The notes under the pieces were generated by a model. The model saw nothing but the letters and a program-made list of their open reading frames with translations. It ran no database searches and was not told the DNA's origin. Shown here in pieces: positions 1 to 6,650 of a stretch of 13,286 bases of DNA (the first letter of the stretch is position 1; every line of letters starts with the position of its first letter). This stretch comes from an uncultured bacterium (GTDB taxonomy: Bacteria > Bacillota > Clostridia > Lachnospirales > Lachnospiraceae), in the NCBI GenBank assembly GCA_937916345.1, contig CALFUE010000106.1, forward strand, positions 1 through 13,286, read 5' to 3'. The position numbers and the translations under genes were made by a program.

Positions 1-421
1 GTGTAAAAGCGTAATAGTTCAGATCAGTGCGAAAGGTCCAGCCCACGCTCTTCCAAAAGGCATTTCCAATGTTGTTGGACTTGAAGGCTATTAGAGACAC
101 CTTATTGATGCCCTCGGCCTGCAGCGCTCTCATGCACTCTGTGGCGAGTCTTTTTCCGATGCCCTGCTTCCTCATGTCCTCTCTGACGCAGACATGATAA
201 AAACAGCCTCTCCGCCCGTCATGTCCGCACAATATGGCGCCAATGATCTCTCCGTTTCTTCTTGCAACCATGGAAGTGGTGGGATTGCGCCTGATAAAGC
301 GCTCAACTCCTTCCCTTGAGTCGTCAATGGATCTGATGCCGAAGCCGTGAATGCTCATCCACAGCCCGTAGACCTCGTCGTAATCCTCTATAATCATGGG
401 AAGAAACTCTATATCCTGCAT
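1..421 (-). CDS. GNAT-family N-acetyltransferase (C-terminus beyond left edge)
   Basis: Predicted acetyl-CoA-dependent N-acetyltransferase of the GNAT fold; substrate unknown. Translating the minus strand gives an open frame running off the left edge (140 codons visible from this start). It contains the GNAT motif A: a beta strand (FYHVCV) followed by the pyrophosphate-binding loop RKQGIGKRL, of the R/Q-x-x-G-x-G/A type. A later FWKSVGW segment matches the usual GNAT C-terminal motif (N-x-x-A-x-x-x-Y/W-x-x-x-G-F/W). General style resembles YpeA-like acetyltransferases. The start was chosen at 421 because GGAG lies 6 bases upstream (428-431); an in-frame ATG four codons earlier (433) has only AGG at 4 bases. 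It is transcribed away from the rhomboid-like gene and has its own promoter. The last residues are missing, so the family-level call is firm but the function is not. Confidence 0.88.
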   Translation of the reverse strand, partial: MQDIEFLPMIIEDYDEVYGLWMSIHGFGIRSIDDSREGVERFIRRNPTTSMVARRNGEIIGAILCGHDGRRGCFYHVCVREDMRKQGIGKRLATECMRALQAEGINKVSLIAFKSNNIGNAFWKSVGWTFRTDLNYYAFT

Positions 422-460
422 CTCGATCTCCATTTTGCCTGAAATTACCCACAAGCTTGG

Positions 461-489
461 ATTTTACCACTCCTCAAAGCTTTTGTCAC
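461..489 (-). promoter_or_regulatory. Probable sigma-A promoter for the GNAT gene
   Basis: Read on the minus strand, GTGACA (484-489, one mismatch to TTGACA) and TAAAAT (461-466, one mismatch to TATAAT) are separated by 17 bases. Transcription would start near 454, giving a 5' leader of about 20-35 bases before either GNAT start. It lies back to back with the promoter for the rhomboid-like gene. Confidence 0.6.
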
Positions 490-521
490 CATGTTTTTTT
501 TGAAGCGGGGATTACAATTGT

Positions 522-551
522 TTGACAAAGCAAGCCCAAAGAGAGTATTAT
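522..551 (+). promoter_or_regulatory. Probable sigma-A promoter for the rhomboid-like gene and glnS
   Basis: A perfect -35 TTGACA (522-527) is followed after 18 bases by TATTAT (546-551). The predicted transcript starts near 558, about 39 bases before the ATG at 597. GAGG at 584-587 is the ribosome binding site, 9 bases from the start. This is the strongest-looking promoter in the window. Confidence 0.72.
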
Positions 552-596
552 CATAATTTAAGATAAAGGTTTTATAAGAAAACGAGGTTAACATTT

Positions 597-1478
597 ATGA
601 AATTCCTTGACAAGCTGGAAAAAAAGCTTGGACGTTTCAGCATCCCGAATCTGTCCGTCATCCTGATAATCGGTTACGCCATAGGTTATATATGCTACTA
701 TATTACCCCCTTAAACTTTGTACTCTATTTCGCCATGCTGGATCCCGCCAGCGTAATGAACGGGCAAATATGGCGCCTCATAACCTGGGTCATCATGCCC
801 CCCAGCTACACGAATATCTTCTTCTATCTGATCATGATGCTCTTCTACTACCAGCTCGGCACCACCCTGGAGCACACCTGGGGCAGATTCAGGTTCAACC
901 TGTACATACTCGGCGGCGTCCTCTTTACCGACATCGGAGTCATGCTGGGCTACAATATCTGTGCGAACCTCGGCATGATCGATGTGCTGACCATAGGCTA
1001 TGCCGTGAGCACTTACTACATCAACATGGGCATCTTTCTGGCGTTTGCCATGACCTACCCCGACAATCAGGTCATGCTCTACTTCATAATCCCCATCAAG
1101 ATGAAGTGGCTGGCTGTAGTCTACGCTGCACTCATCGCGGTATCCTTCATACAAAGCGGTATCGGCGGGCGCATTGTCATCGTCTCCAGCCTGCTGAATT
1201 TCCTCATCTTCTTCATTTTGACGAAATTCGGCTACAATTCAGGCTTCAGGGGATTTTCAGGTCCTGCCTTCAACTTTGAATTCAAACGCCCGGGGGGCAA
1301 TACGCGCTCCAACACCGCAAACAGACAGTACAGAAACGGCAACGCTGTCCATAAATGCGCGATCTGCGGCCGTACCGAGCTGACAGACCCAAACCTTGAG
1401 TTCCGCTATTGCTCAAAATGCATGGGCAATTACGAATACTGCAACGAGCACCTGTTCACACACACACATATCAGATAA
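597..1478 (+). CDS. Rhomboid-like multipass membrane protein with C-terminal zinc ribbon; catalytic residues missing
   Basis: 293 residues: about six hydrophobic segments (roughly residues 18-216), a polar Gly/Asn/Arg-rich linker (217-250), then a zinc-ribbon-like tail. Rhomboid landmarks are visible: GQIWRLITW at 56-64 and LEHTWGRFRF at 91-100, as in intramembrane rhomboid proteases. The serine-protease core is not: where GxSG is expected (ahead of IF, residues 141-147) the sequence is YINMGIF, so Asn143 sits at the Ser position, and the last helix (RIVIVSSLLNFLIF, 192-205) has no His. The tail has C254-x2-C257 and C272-x2-C275, the spacing of a zinc ribbon, followed by C282, H285, H289 and H291. 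I infer an inactive rhomboid homologue (membrane adaptor or chaperone-like role), not a protease. It is first in a transcription unit with glnS, 24 bases downstream. Confidence 0.85.
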   Translation: MKFLDKLEKKLGRFSIPNLSVILIIGYAIGYICYYITPLNFVLYFAMLDPASVMNGQIWRLITWVIMPPSYTNIFFYLIMMLFYYQLGTTLEHTWGRFRFNLYILGGVLFTDIGVMLGYNICANLGMIDVLTIGYAVSTYYINMGIFLAFAMTYPDNQVMLYFIIPIKMKWLAVVYAALIAVSFIQSGIGGRIVIVSSLLNFLIFFILTKFGYNSGFRGFSGPAFNFEFKRPGGNTRSNTANRQYRNGNAVHKCAICGRTELTDPNLEFRYCSKCMGNYEYCNEHLFTHTHIR

Positions 1479-1502
1479 ATACAAATCGGGAGAGACCCAA
1501 AA

Positions 1503-3179
1503 ATGGAAGAAACTACATCAAGAAATTTCATTGAAAAGATAATCGACGAAGACTTAAAAGCAGGCGTATGCGGCCATGTCATCACCCGCTTTCCTCCGGA
1601 ACCCAACGGCTATCTCCACATCGGACACGCGAAATCCATACTCTTAAACTACGGTTTGGCTTCAGAATACGGCGGTCAGTTCAATCTCCGCTTTGACGAC
1701 ACAAACCCCACAAAAGAAAAATCCGAATTCGTGGACTCCATAAAGGAGGATGTAAAGTGGCTGGGTGCAGACTACCGCGACACTACACTCTACGCCTCAG
1801 ACTACTTCGACAAAATGTACGACTGCGCCGTCACACTCATCAAAAAAGGCAAGGCCTATGTCTCCGACCTGAGCCCCGATGAAATAAAGGAATACAGAGG
1901 CACACTCACATCACCCGGAAAAGATGACCCAGCCATAAATCGTTCCATGGAAGAAAACCTATCACTCTTTGAGGACATGAAAAACGGCATGTTTAAGGAC
2001 GGTGAAAAAGTCTTGCGCGCCCGCATCGATATGGCATCGCCGAATATTAATATGAGAGACCCCGTCATCTACAGGGTCGCCCACATGTCGCACCACAATA
2101 CCGGCGACAAGTGGTGCATCTATCCGATGTACGATTTTGCGCACCCCATAGAGGACGCCATCGAGGGCATCACCCACTCCATCTGTACCCTGGAGTTCGA
2201 AGATCACAGACCTCTCTACGACTGGGTTCTCATCGAGTGCGGCTTCAAGGATGACAAGAACGGCGTTCCAAAACAGATAGAATTTGCGAAACTCTACCTG
2301 GAAAATGTTGTGACCGGCAAGCGCTACATCAAAAAGCTGGTGGAAGACGGTGTCGTAGATGGCTGGGACGACCCGAGACTTGTGTCTGTCGCAGGACTGA
2401 GACGCCGTGGCTTCACTCCCTCCTCCATCAAAAAATTCGTCGAGATAAGCGGCATCTCAAAGGCAAATTCCACCGCCGACTACGCCGCTCTGGAATACTG
2501 CATCAGAGAGGATCTGAAGGTATCTGCGCCCCGAATGATGGCCATACTCGATCCGGTCAGACTCATAATAGACAATTACCCCGAGGCAAGGACAGAGAAT
2601 CTGTCTGTCCCCAACAATCAGGAAAATCCAGATCTCGGAAGCAGGTCTGTACTCTTCTCCCGGGAGCTCTACATCGAGCGCGAGGATTTCATGGAAGTCC
2701 GTCCCCCTAAATATTTCAGGCTCTACCCCGGAAACGAGGTGAGACTGATGAACGCCTATTTCGTCACCTGTACCTCTTTCGAAAAGGACGATTCAGGAAA
2801 GGTGACTGTGATACATTGTACCTACGATCCCGACACCTATGGCGGAGATTCCCCCGACGGCAGAAAAGTCAAGGGAACCATCCACTGGGTGGATGCTTCA
2901 TCCTGCGGCGATGTTTCGGTTCATCTCTTCGAGAATCTCATCGACGAAGAGAAGGGAGTATACAATGAAGACGGATCCTTAAATCTCAACCCGAACTCCC
3001 TCAAAATAATAAAAGATGCAAAAGTCGAGGCTGCGCTTATTGCTTCTGCCCCCTACGACCGCTTCCAGTTCGTGAGAAACGGATACTTTTGCGTCGACAG
3101 CAGGCTCTCAAAGGAAGGCTCTCCTGTCTTTAACCGCATCGTATCCATGAAGAGTTCCTACAAGCTGCCGACAGCATAA
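1503..3179 (+). CDS. glnS: Glutamine--tRNA ligase (GlnRS)
   Basis: Charges tRNA-Gln with glutamine in the cytoplasm (class I aminoacyl-tRNA synthetase). 558 residues, the usual length for bacterial GlnRS. The Rossmann catalytic half shows PPEPNG (31-36) and the HIGH signature H39-I-G-H42 (LHIGHAKSI), then RFDDTNP (63-69). Further along are WDDPR (288-292), the RRRGF segment (300-304) and YCIREDL (332-338), all typical. The C-terminal anticodon-binding beta barrels contain KGTIHWV (457-463). The KMSKS-type loop reads VVTGKRY (269-275) instead of the VMSKRK form of E. coli; I recall the same variant from other clostridial GlnRS, so it is probably functional. GGGAG (1488-1492) lies 10 bases ahead of the ATG. 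Many Firmicutes make Gln-tRNA indirectly through GatCAB; a discrete GlnRS implies a direct route here. No terminator with a T-run follows directly. Confidence 0.97.
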   Translation: MEETTSRNFIEKIIDEDLKAGVCGHVITRFPPEPNGYLHIGHAKSILLNYGLASEYGGQFNLRFDDTNPTKEKSEFVDSIKEDVKWLGADYRDTTLYASDYFDKMYDCAVTLIKKGKAYVSDLSPDEIKEYRGTLTSPGKDDPAINRSMEENLSLFEDMKNGMFKDGEKVLRARIDMASPNINMRDPVIYRVAHMSHHNTGDKWCIYPMYDFAHPIEDAIEGITHSICTLEFEDHRPLYDWVLIECGFKDDKNGVPKQIEFAKLYLENVVTGKRYIKKLVEDGVVDGWDDPRLVSVAGLRRRGFTPSSIKKFVEISGISKANSTADYAALEYCIREDLKVSAPRMMAILDPVRLIIDNYPEARTENLSVPNNQENPDLGSRSVLFSRELYIEREDFMEVRPPKYFRLYPGNEVRLMNAYFVTCTSFEKDDSGKVTVIHCTYDPDTYGGDSPDGRKVKGTIHWVDASSCGDVSVHLFENLIDEEKGVYNEDGSLNLNPNSLKIIKDAKVEAALIASAPYDRFQFVRNGYFCVDSRLSKEGSPVFNRIVSMKSSYKLPTA

Positions 3180-3193
3180 GTTTTACCCTGTTG

Positions 3194-3323
3194 TTTATCA
3201 CGAACGGAGAATCCCCCGCCCGTGATAAAGCCTCCGGCGGAGAGTGCTAAGGATTTGCAGTGGAAGGTCGCAAAGCGACCGCAAATCTGGCGCAAAGTCC
3301 GCCGGGAGCGGACTTAAATTTTT
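3194..3323 (+). repeat. Structured intergenic element of four consecutive inverted repeats (RNA element or REP/BOX-like repeat)
   Basis: The spacer between glnS and the DUF2225 gene holds four hairpins in a row. (1) TTTATCACG 3194-3202 pairs with CGTGATAAA 3221-3229, with an inner CGG/CCG (3205-3207/3216-3218). (2) CTCC 3232-3235 pairs with GGAG 3239-3242. (3) GATTTGC 3252-3258 pairs with GCAAATC 3281-3287; the 7-base bulge AGTGGAA is on the left side, and GGTCGC/GCGACC (3266-3271/3275-3280) closes an AAA loop. (4) AAGTCCGC 3295-3302 pairs perfectly with GCGGACTT 3308-3315 around CGGGA. The heptamer CGCAAAG occurs twice, at 3269-3275 and 3291-3297. The density and perfection of the pairing indicate selection for folded RNA or a mobile intergenic repeat. 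No known riboswitch class is recognised, and no second copy was seen in the window. A GTG-started reading frame crosses it (from 3244) but looks incidental. Confidence 0.72.
3295..3323 (+). terminator. Possible intrinsic terminator or attenuator hairpin ahead of the DUF2225 gene
   Basis: The last hairpin of the structured spacer has a perfect 8-bp stem (3295-3302/3308-3315) with a 5-base loop, followed by AAA and then TTTTT (3319-3323). The three A's between stem and T-run weaken it as a terminator. If it works, it would separate glnS from the next gene or act as an attenuator only 16 bases ahead of that gene's start; otherwise it is just the end of the repeat element. Confidence 0.35.
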
Positions 3324-3338
3324 CCAAGAGGTATTTAA

Positions 3339-4073
3339 ATGGCTGAATTCAAACACGAAGAAAAAGAATTCATATTCGACAAGAAAAAGGTATGCCCTGT
3401 CTGCGAAAAGAATTTCACGACAAAGGTTTTGAAATCGTCAAAGGCGAGAAGAATCGGTTCCGATGATGACCTGCGCCCCAGATTCGAGGATATCGACACC
3501 ATAAAATACGGCATCTGCTCCTGTCCCAACTGCGGTTACTCAGCCTCCCACAATATATTTGACAACATCACCAATGTTCACAAAAAGCTGATCAGAAACA
3601 ATGTGGCAGCCATGTTCAAGCCCGTCGACCGAAGCAGCATGGAGATCTACGATTACAATACCGCCGTCATAATCCACAAGATGGCATATATGTGCGCTGC
3701 CATAAAGGGCGAAAGATATGGAGAGCAGGGCTACTACAGCCTGCTTCTGGCCTGGCTCTACCGCGCGATGGGTGAAAACGCAAAAACCGAGAGAGAAAAG
3801 AAAAAGCACAAAGAGGACGAAGAAAGATTTTACGCTGAGGCAAATACTCTCCTCTCAAAGGCTGCCATGACCGAGACCCCGCCCATCATGGGACTCTCCC
3901 AGGCATCTCTCGATTATCTCCTGGGATACATGGCCTTCCATTTCGGCTCACTTGACCAGGCGCTGCGCTATGTCGGAGCAGTATTGCCTGCCACTGTAAA
4001 CGCTCCCCAGTCCTTAAAAGACAAAGCTCTCGAGCTGAAAGAAAAAATACAGGCAAAAAGATCCGTCTCATAG
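3339..4073 (+). CDS. DUF2225-family zinc-binding protein of unknown function
   Basis: 244-residue soluble protein recognised as DUF2225, common in Firmicutes and of unknown function. The N-terminal part has a probable zinc site: C19-x2-C22 (VCPVCEKNF) and C62-x2-C65 (SCPNCGYSA), with C60 adjacent. The rest (about 75-240) reads as amphipathic helices resembling TPR-type repeats, including the segments around 106-146, 155-176 and 187-215, with a very charged helix (KTEREKKKHKEDEER) at 149-163. No signal peptide or membrane segment. AAGAGG (3326-3331) lies 7 bases before the ATG. It follows glnS across the structured spacer, so it may be read through from the upstream promoter or controlled by that element. 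It converges on nagA with 45 bases between the two stops, in which I see no clear terminator. Confidence 0.87.
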   Translation: MAEFKHEEKEFIFDKKKVCPVCEKNFTTKVLKSSKARRIGSDDDLRPRFEDIDTIKYGICSCPNCGYSASHNIFDNITNVHKKLIRNNVAAMFKPVDRSSMEIYDYNTAVIIHKMAYMCAAIKGERYGEQGYYSLLLAWLYRAMGENAKTEREKKKHKEDEERFYAEANTLLSKAAMTETPPIMGLSQASLDYLLGYMAFHFGSLDQALRYVGAVLPATVNAPQSLKDKALELKEKIQAKRSVS

Positions 4074-4118
4074 GCCGCCCACCATCCCCAATTGTTTTTA
4101 ATGTACAGCAGGCAGTTA

Positions 4119-5255
4119 TCATTTGCAGACACCTCTTATTGACAGATCTTTTTTATCAAGCAGCAGAAAACCAGTTCTTTTCCCGACCGAGATACTGCCG
4201 TACTCCGCGTCAATTCCTATCGATCTGCAGGGATTAATCGTCGTGGCACGAATAGCATCCGGCAGCTCCACCCCCATCTTTACCGCATTTATCATACAGT
4301 CATACAGACAGGTTACACTGCCTGCTATGGTTCCATCACGAAGGACAGCCTTGTTTCCCTGCACATGAACCTCCTGTCCCCCAAGAAAAAATACACCGTC
4401 GCCCATGCCGCAGGCCTCCATGCTGTCACTGACCAGAACCATCCTCTCCGGTCCAAACAGCCGAAAGGCCATGCGAACCGCAGCAGGATCCACATGAACT
4501 CCGTCGCAGATCAGCTCACAGAATACTTTTTTATCGTCAAAGGCTGCTCCTATCACACCGGTAGCGCGGTGAGAAAATGGCGGACACGCGTTAAACATAT
4601 GAGTCACATGATCCGCGCCCGCCTTAAAGGCCCGCATCGCCGTATCATAGGAGCTGCTCGTATGTCCAATGGAAAACCTGACCCCCTCGTGCATCCTCTC
4701 AATACATTCTATCGCCCCATCCATCTCCGGAGCTATGGTGACAAGCTTTACCAGATCATCGGATTCCTTTAGCCAACGGTCCAATAATCCATACGAAGGC
4801 TTTGTGATATATTCGCCGTTCTGAGCCCCCTTCTTTTCCGGATTAATGAAGGGACCCTCCAGATGCACTCCTATGAGCCTTGCATTATCATCGTCTTCTT
4901 CCCGTTCCTTTTTCTTCGCGTAATCTCTGGCGGCAATAAGTATCTCATCGATCTTTTCGGGGGGATATGTCATTGTCGCGGGACATATATTTGTCACTCC
5001 CTTTGAAAACTCAAACCCTGCTATGACATCAAATGCTTCTTTTCTACCCTCGCAGAAATCATGTCCCATACATCCGTGAAAATGTATGTCGGTCAATCCC
5101 GGCAGCACAAAACAGCCCGACGCATCACAGGCTGTACTGCTTGTCTCCATAGATGCATCAGGCTCTGAAAGTTCCTTTATCCTGCCATTTTCCGTTATCA
5201 CCGTGAGATCCTTAAAAGTTCCGTCCTCTGTGAATACGGATCCGTTTATTATCAT
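4119..5255 (-). CDS. nagA: N-acetylglucosamine-6-phosphate deacetylase
   Basis: Hydrolyses GlcNAc-6-phosphate to glucosamine-6-phosphate and acetate, in the cytoplasm, for amino-sugar use and cell-wall recycling. 378 residues, normal for the amidohydrolase-fold NagA family. Motifs in order: PGLTDIHFHG (52-61, with H58 and H60), HLEGPFINPEKKGAQN (131-146, E133 a metal ligand), GHTSSSYD (197-204, H198), HMFNA (219-223, H219), DGVHVDP (251-257) and the catalytic-Asp region LVSDSMEACGMGDG (D277). All expected metal and catalytic residues are present. The ATG overlaps the argG stop as ATGA (5252-5255), and GGAG inside the end of argG (5261-5264) lies 5 bases before it, so translation is coupled to argG. 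No nagB (glucosamine-6-phosphate deaminase) or transporter gene lies in the window. Confidence 0.96.
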   Translation of the reverse strand: MIINGSVFTEDGTFKDLTVITENGRIKELSEPDASMETSSTACDASGCFVLPGLTDIHFHGCMGHDFCEGRKEAFDVIAGFEFSKGVTNICPATMTYPPEKIDEILIAARDYAKKKEREEDDDNARLIGVHLEGPFINPEKKGAQNGEYITKPSYGLLDRWLKESDDLVKLVTIAPEMDGAIECIERMHEGVRFSIGHTSSSYDTAMRAFKAGADHVTHMFNACPPFSHRATGVIGAAFDDKKVFCELICDGVHVDPAAVRMAFRLFGPERMVLVSDSMEACGMGDGVFFLGGQEVHVQGNKAVLRDGTIAGSVTCLYDCMINAVKMGVELPDAIRATTINPCRSIGIDAEYGSISVGKRTGFLLLDKKDLSIRGVCK

Positions 5256-6469
5256 TTTTTCTCCATCTCAAGACGCTTCATCGCGCGAACCTTTAATGGC
5301 AGTCCAAAGAGGGTGATGAATCCGCCCGCATCGTGATGATCATAGAGATCACCAGTGGTGAAGCTTGCCAGAGACTCATTGTAAAGTGAGTATGGTGATG
5401 TGGTGCCCGCCTTTATTATATTGCCCTTGTAAAGCTTGAGCTTTACCTCTCCGGTGACAACATCCTGGGTGCTGCTCACGAATGCTCTCACGGCGTCACA
5501 CAGAGGTGTGAACCATTTTCCCTCATAAACTATCTGTGCAAGGCGGTTTCCCATCTCCTTCTTGACATCCATTGTTGCCCTGTCGATGACGAGCTCCTCC
5601 AGCGCCGCATGCGCCTCCATGAGTATTGTTCCTCCGGGAGTCTCGTAAACTCCGCGGCTCTTCATTCCCACAACTCTGTTCTCAACAATATCTACGATAC
5701 CGATACCGTGCTTTCCGCCCAATGCATTCAGCTTTCTGATAATGTCGGAAACTTTCATCTTTTCTCCGTTTACCGCAACAGGAACGCCCTTTTCAAAGGT
5801 GAGCGTCACATACTCACCCTCATCGGGAGCCTTTTCAGGAGATACGCCGAGAACAAGCAGATGATCGTAGTTGGGCTCATTTGCGGGATCCTCCAGCTCC
5901 AGTCCCTCATGGGAGATGTGCCAGAGATTTCTGTCGCGGCTGTATGAATTTTCTGCAGAGAAGGGCAGGTCAATGCCGTGAGCCTTGCAGTACTCGATCT
6001 CGGACTCTCTCGAATCCATGGTCCACCTGTCGTCACGCCATGCGGCAATGATCCTGATGTCGGGAGCGAGAGCCTTTATGGTAAGCTCGAAACGAATCTG
6101 GTCGTTGCCCTTTCCTGTAGCCCCGTGACAAATGGCGGCAGCTCCCTCTTTTCTGGCGATCTCCACCAGTCTCTTTGCGATGGGCGGACGGGCCATGGAC
6201 GTACCTAACAGATATTTATTCTCATAAACCGCATTCGCCTGCACGCAGGGTACTATGAAGTCGTCACAGAACTCGTCAGTGATATCCTCGATATAGAGCC
6301 TGCTGGCTCCGGAAAGCTTAGCGCGCTCCTCGAGTCCGTCCAGCTCCTCACCCTGTCCGCAGTCAACGCAGACGCAGATAACCTCGTAATCGTAATTTTC
6401 CTTCAACCACGGGATGATGGTCGTGGTATCAAGACCACCTGAATAGGCCAGAATAACCTTTTCCTTCAT
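5252..6469 (-). CDS. argG: Argininosuccinate synthase
   Basis: Condenses citrulline and aspartate, with ATP going to AMP plus PPi, to form argininosuccinate, the penultimate step of arginine synthesis; cytoplasmic. 405 residues, the usual length for the short bacterial form. The N-terminal ATP pyrophosphatase loop is AYSGGLDTT (8-16). Other signatures: CVDCGQGEE (34-42), GTSMARPPIAKR (the citrulline/aspartate-binding region) and CHGATGKGNDQIRFE. The C-terminal part carries the typical SYSRDRNLWHIS and ESLASFTTGDLYDH segments. A strong Shine-Dalgarno AAGGAGG (6480-6486) sits 10 bases before the ATG. It is the first gene of an operon with nagA, with which it shares four bases. argH is not present in the window. 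I looked for an ArgR-type operator in the leader and saw none convincing. Confidence 0.97.
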   Translation of the reverse strand: MKEKVILAYSGGLDTTTIIPWLKENYDYEVICVCVDCGQGEELDGLEERAKLSGASRLYIEDITDEFCDDFIVPCVQANAVYENKYLLGTSMARPPIAKRLVEIARKEGAAAICHGATGKGNDQIRFELTIKALAPDIRIIAAWRDDRWTMDSRESEIEYCKAHGIDLPFSAENSYSRDRNLWHISHEGLELEDPANEPNYDHLLVLGVSPEKAPDEGEYVTLTFEKGVPVAVNGEKMKVSDIIRKLNALGGKHGIGIVDIVENRVVGMKSRGVYETPGGTILMEAHAALEELVIDRATMDVKKEMGNRLAQIVYEGKWFTPLCDAVRAFVSSTQDVVTGEVKLKLYKGNIIKAGTTSPYSLYNESLASFTTGDLYDHHDAGGFITLFGLPLKVRAMKRLEMEKK

Positions 6470-6517
6470 TTGAAATAAACCTCCTTAGATATAAATTTAA
6501 AAAACAATTGCCAATCA

Positions 6518-6546
6518 ATAATAAGACAATCTAGCGTATTTTGCAA
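6518..6546 (-). promoter_or_regulatory. Probable sigma-A promoter for argG-nagA
   Basis: On the minus strand TTGCAA (6541-6546) and TATTAT (6518-6523) are separated by 17 bases. The -10 differs from consensus at one position, the -35 at two. Transcription would begin near 6511, leaving a leader of about 42 bases that contains the argG ribosome binding site. The DNA upstream is A/T-rich, compatible with an UP-element. Confidence 0.58.
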
Positions 6547-6573
6547 TAAATTCCCGAAGTATTTTCGTATATT

Positions 6574-6608
6574 TTCACATTTTACCTTTTCCCCCTTTAT
6601 ACTATAAT
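6574..6608 (+). promoter_or_regulatory. Probable promoter(s) for the activase-like gene and CLC transporter
   Basis: Two overlapping solutions exist on the plus strand. TTCACA (6574-6579) with TATACT (6598-6603) at 18 bases has one mismatch in each box. TTTACC (6581-6586) with a perfect TATAAT (6603-6608) at 16 bases has a weaker -35. Either gives a start near 6610-6616 and a short leader of about 35-40 bases. No fluoride riboswitch or other recognisable leader RNA fits in that space. Confidence 0.5.
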
Positions 6609-6650
6609 TTTACTTCAGATGAATTTTACACTAGTCTTATGAGGTATATT

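Noticed and set aside
692..1279. 195-codon alternative frame inside the rhomboid-like gene
   Set aside because: Its composition (rich in His, Arg, Leu) is that of a shifted frame, and the true frame has recognisable rhomboid motifs and a good start.
3194..3229. The first inverted repeat after glnS as a standard intrinsic terminator
   Set aside because: No T-run follows the stem on either strand, and the 18-base loop is long.
3244..3432. A 62-codon frame starting with GTG that crosses the structured spacer and enters the DUF2225 gene
   Set aside because: It has no properly spaced ribosome site (GGAG only 2 bases away), its residues derive from hairpin DNA, and it overlaps a clear gene in another frame.
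4365..4772. Plus-strand 135-codon frame inside nagA
   Set aside because: It is antisense to a complete nagA with all catalytic motifs and shows no family resemblance or ribosome site.
6639..6650. Upstream ATG adding four residues (MRYI) to the activase-like protein
   Set aside because: No Shine-Dalgarno precedes it, whereas the GAGG inside these very bases is well spaced for the ATG at 6651.
6470..6650. Fluoride riboswitch or ArgR operator in the divergent intergenic region
   Set aside because: No GGNGAUGG-type fluoride motif and no clear pair of ARG boxes could be read on either strand.
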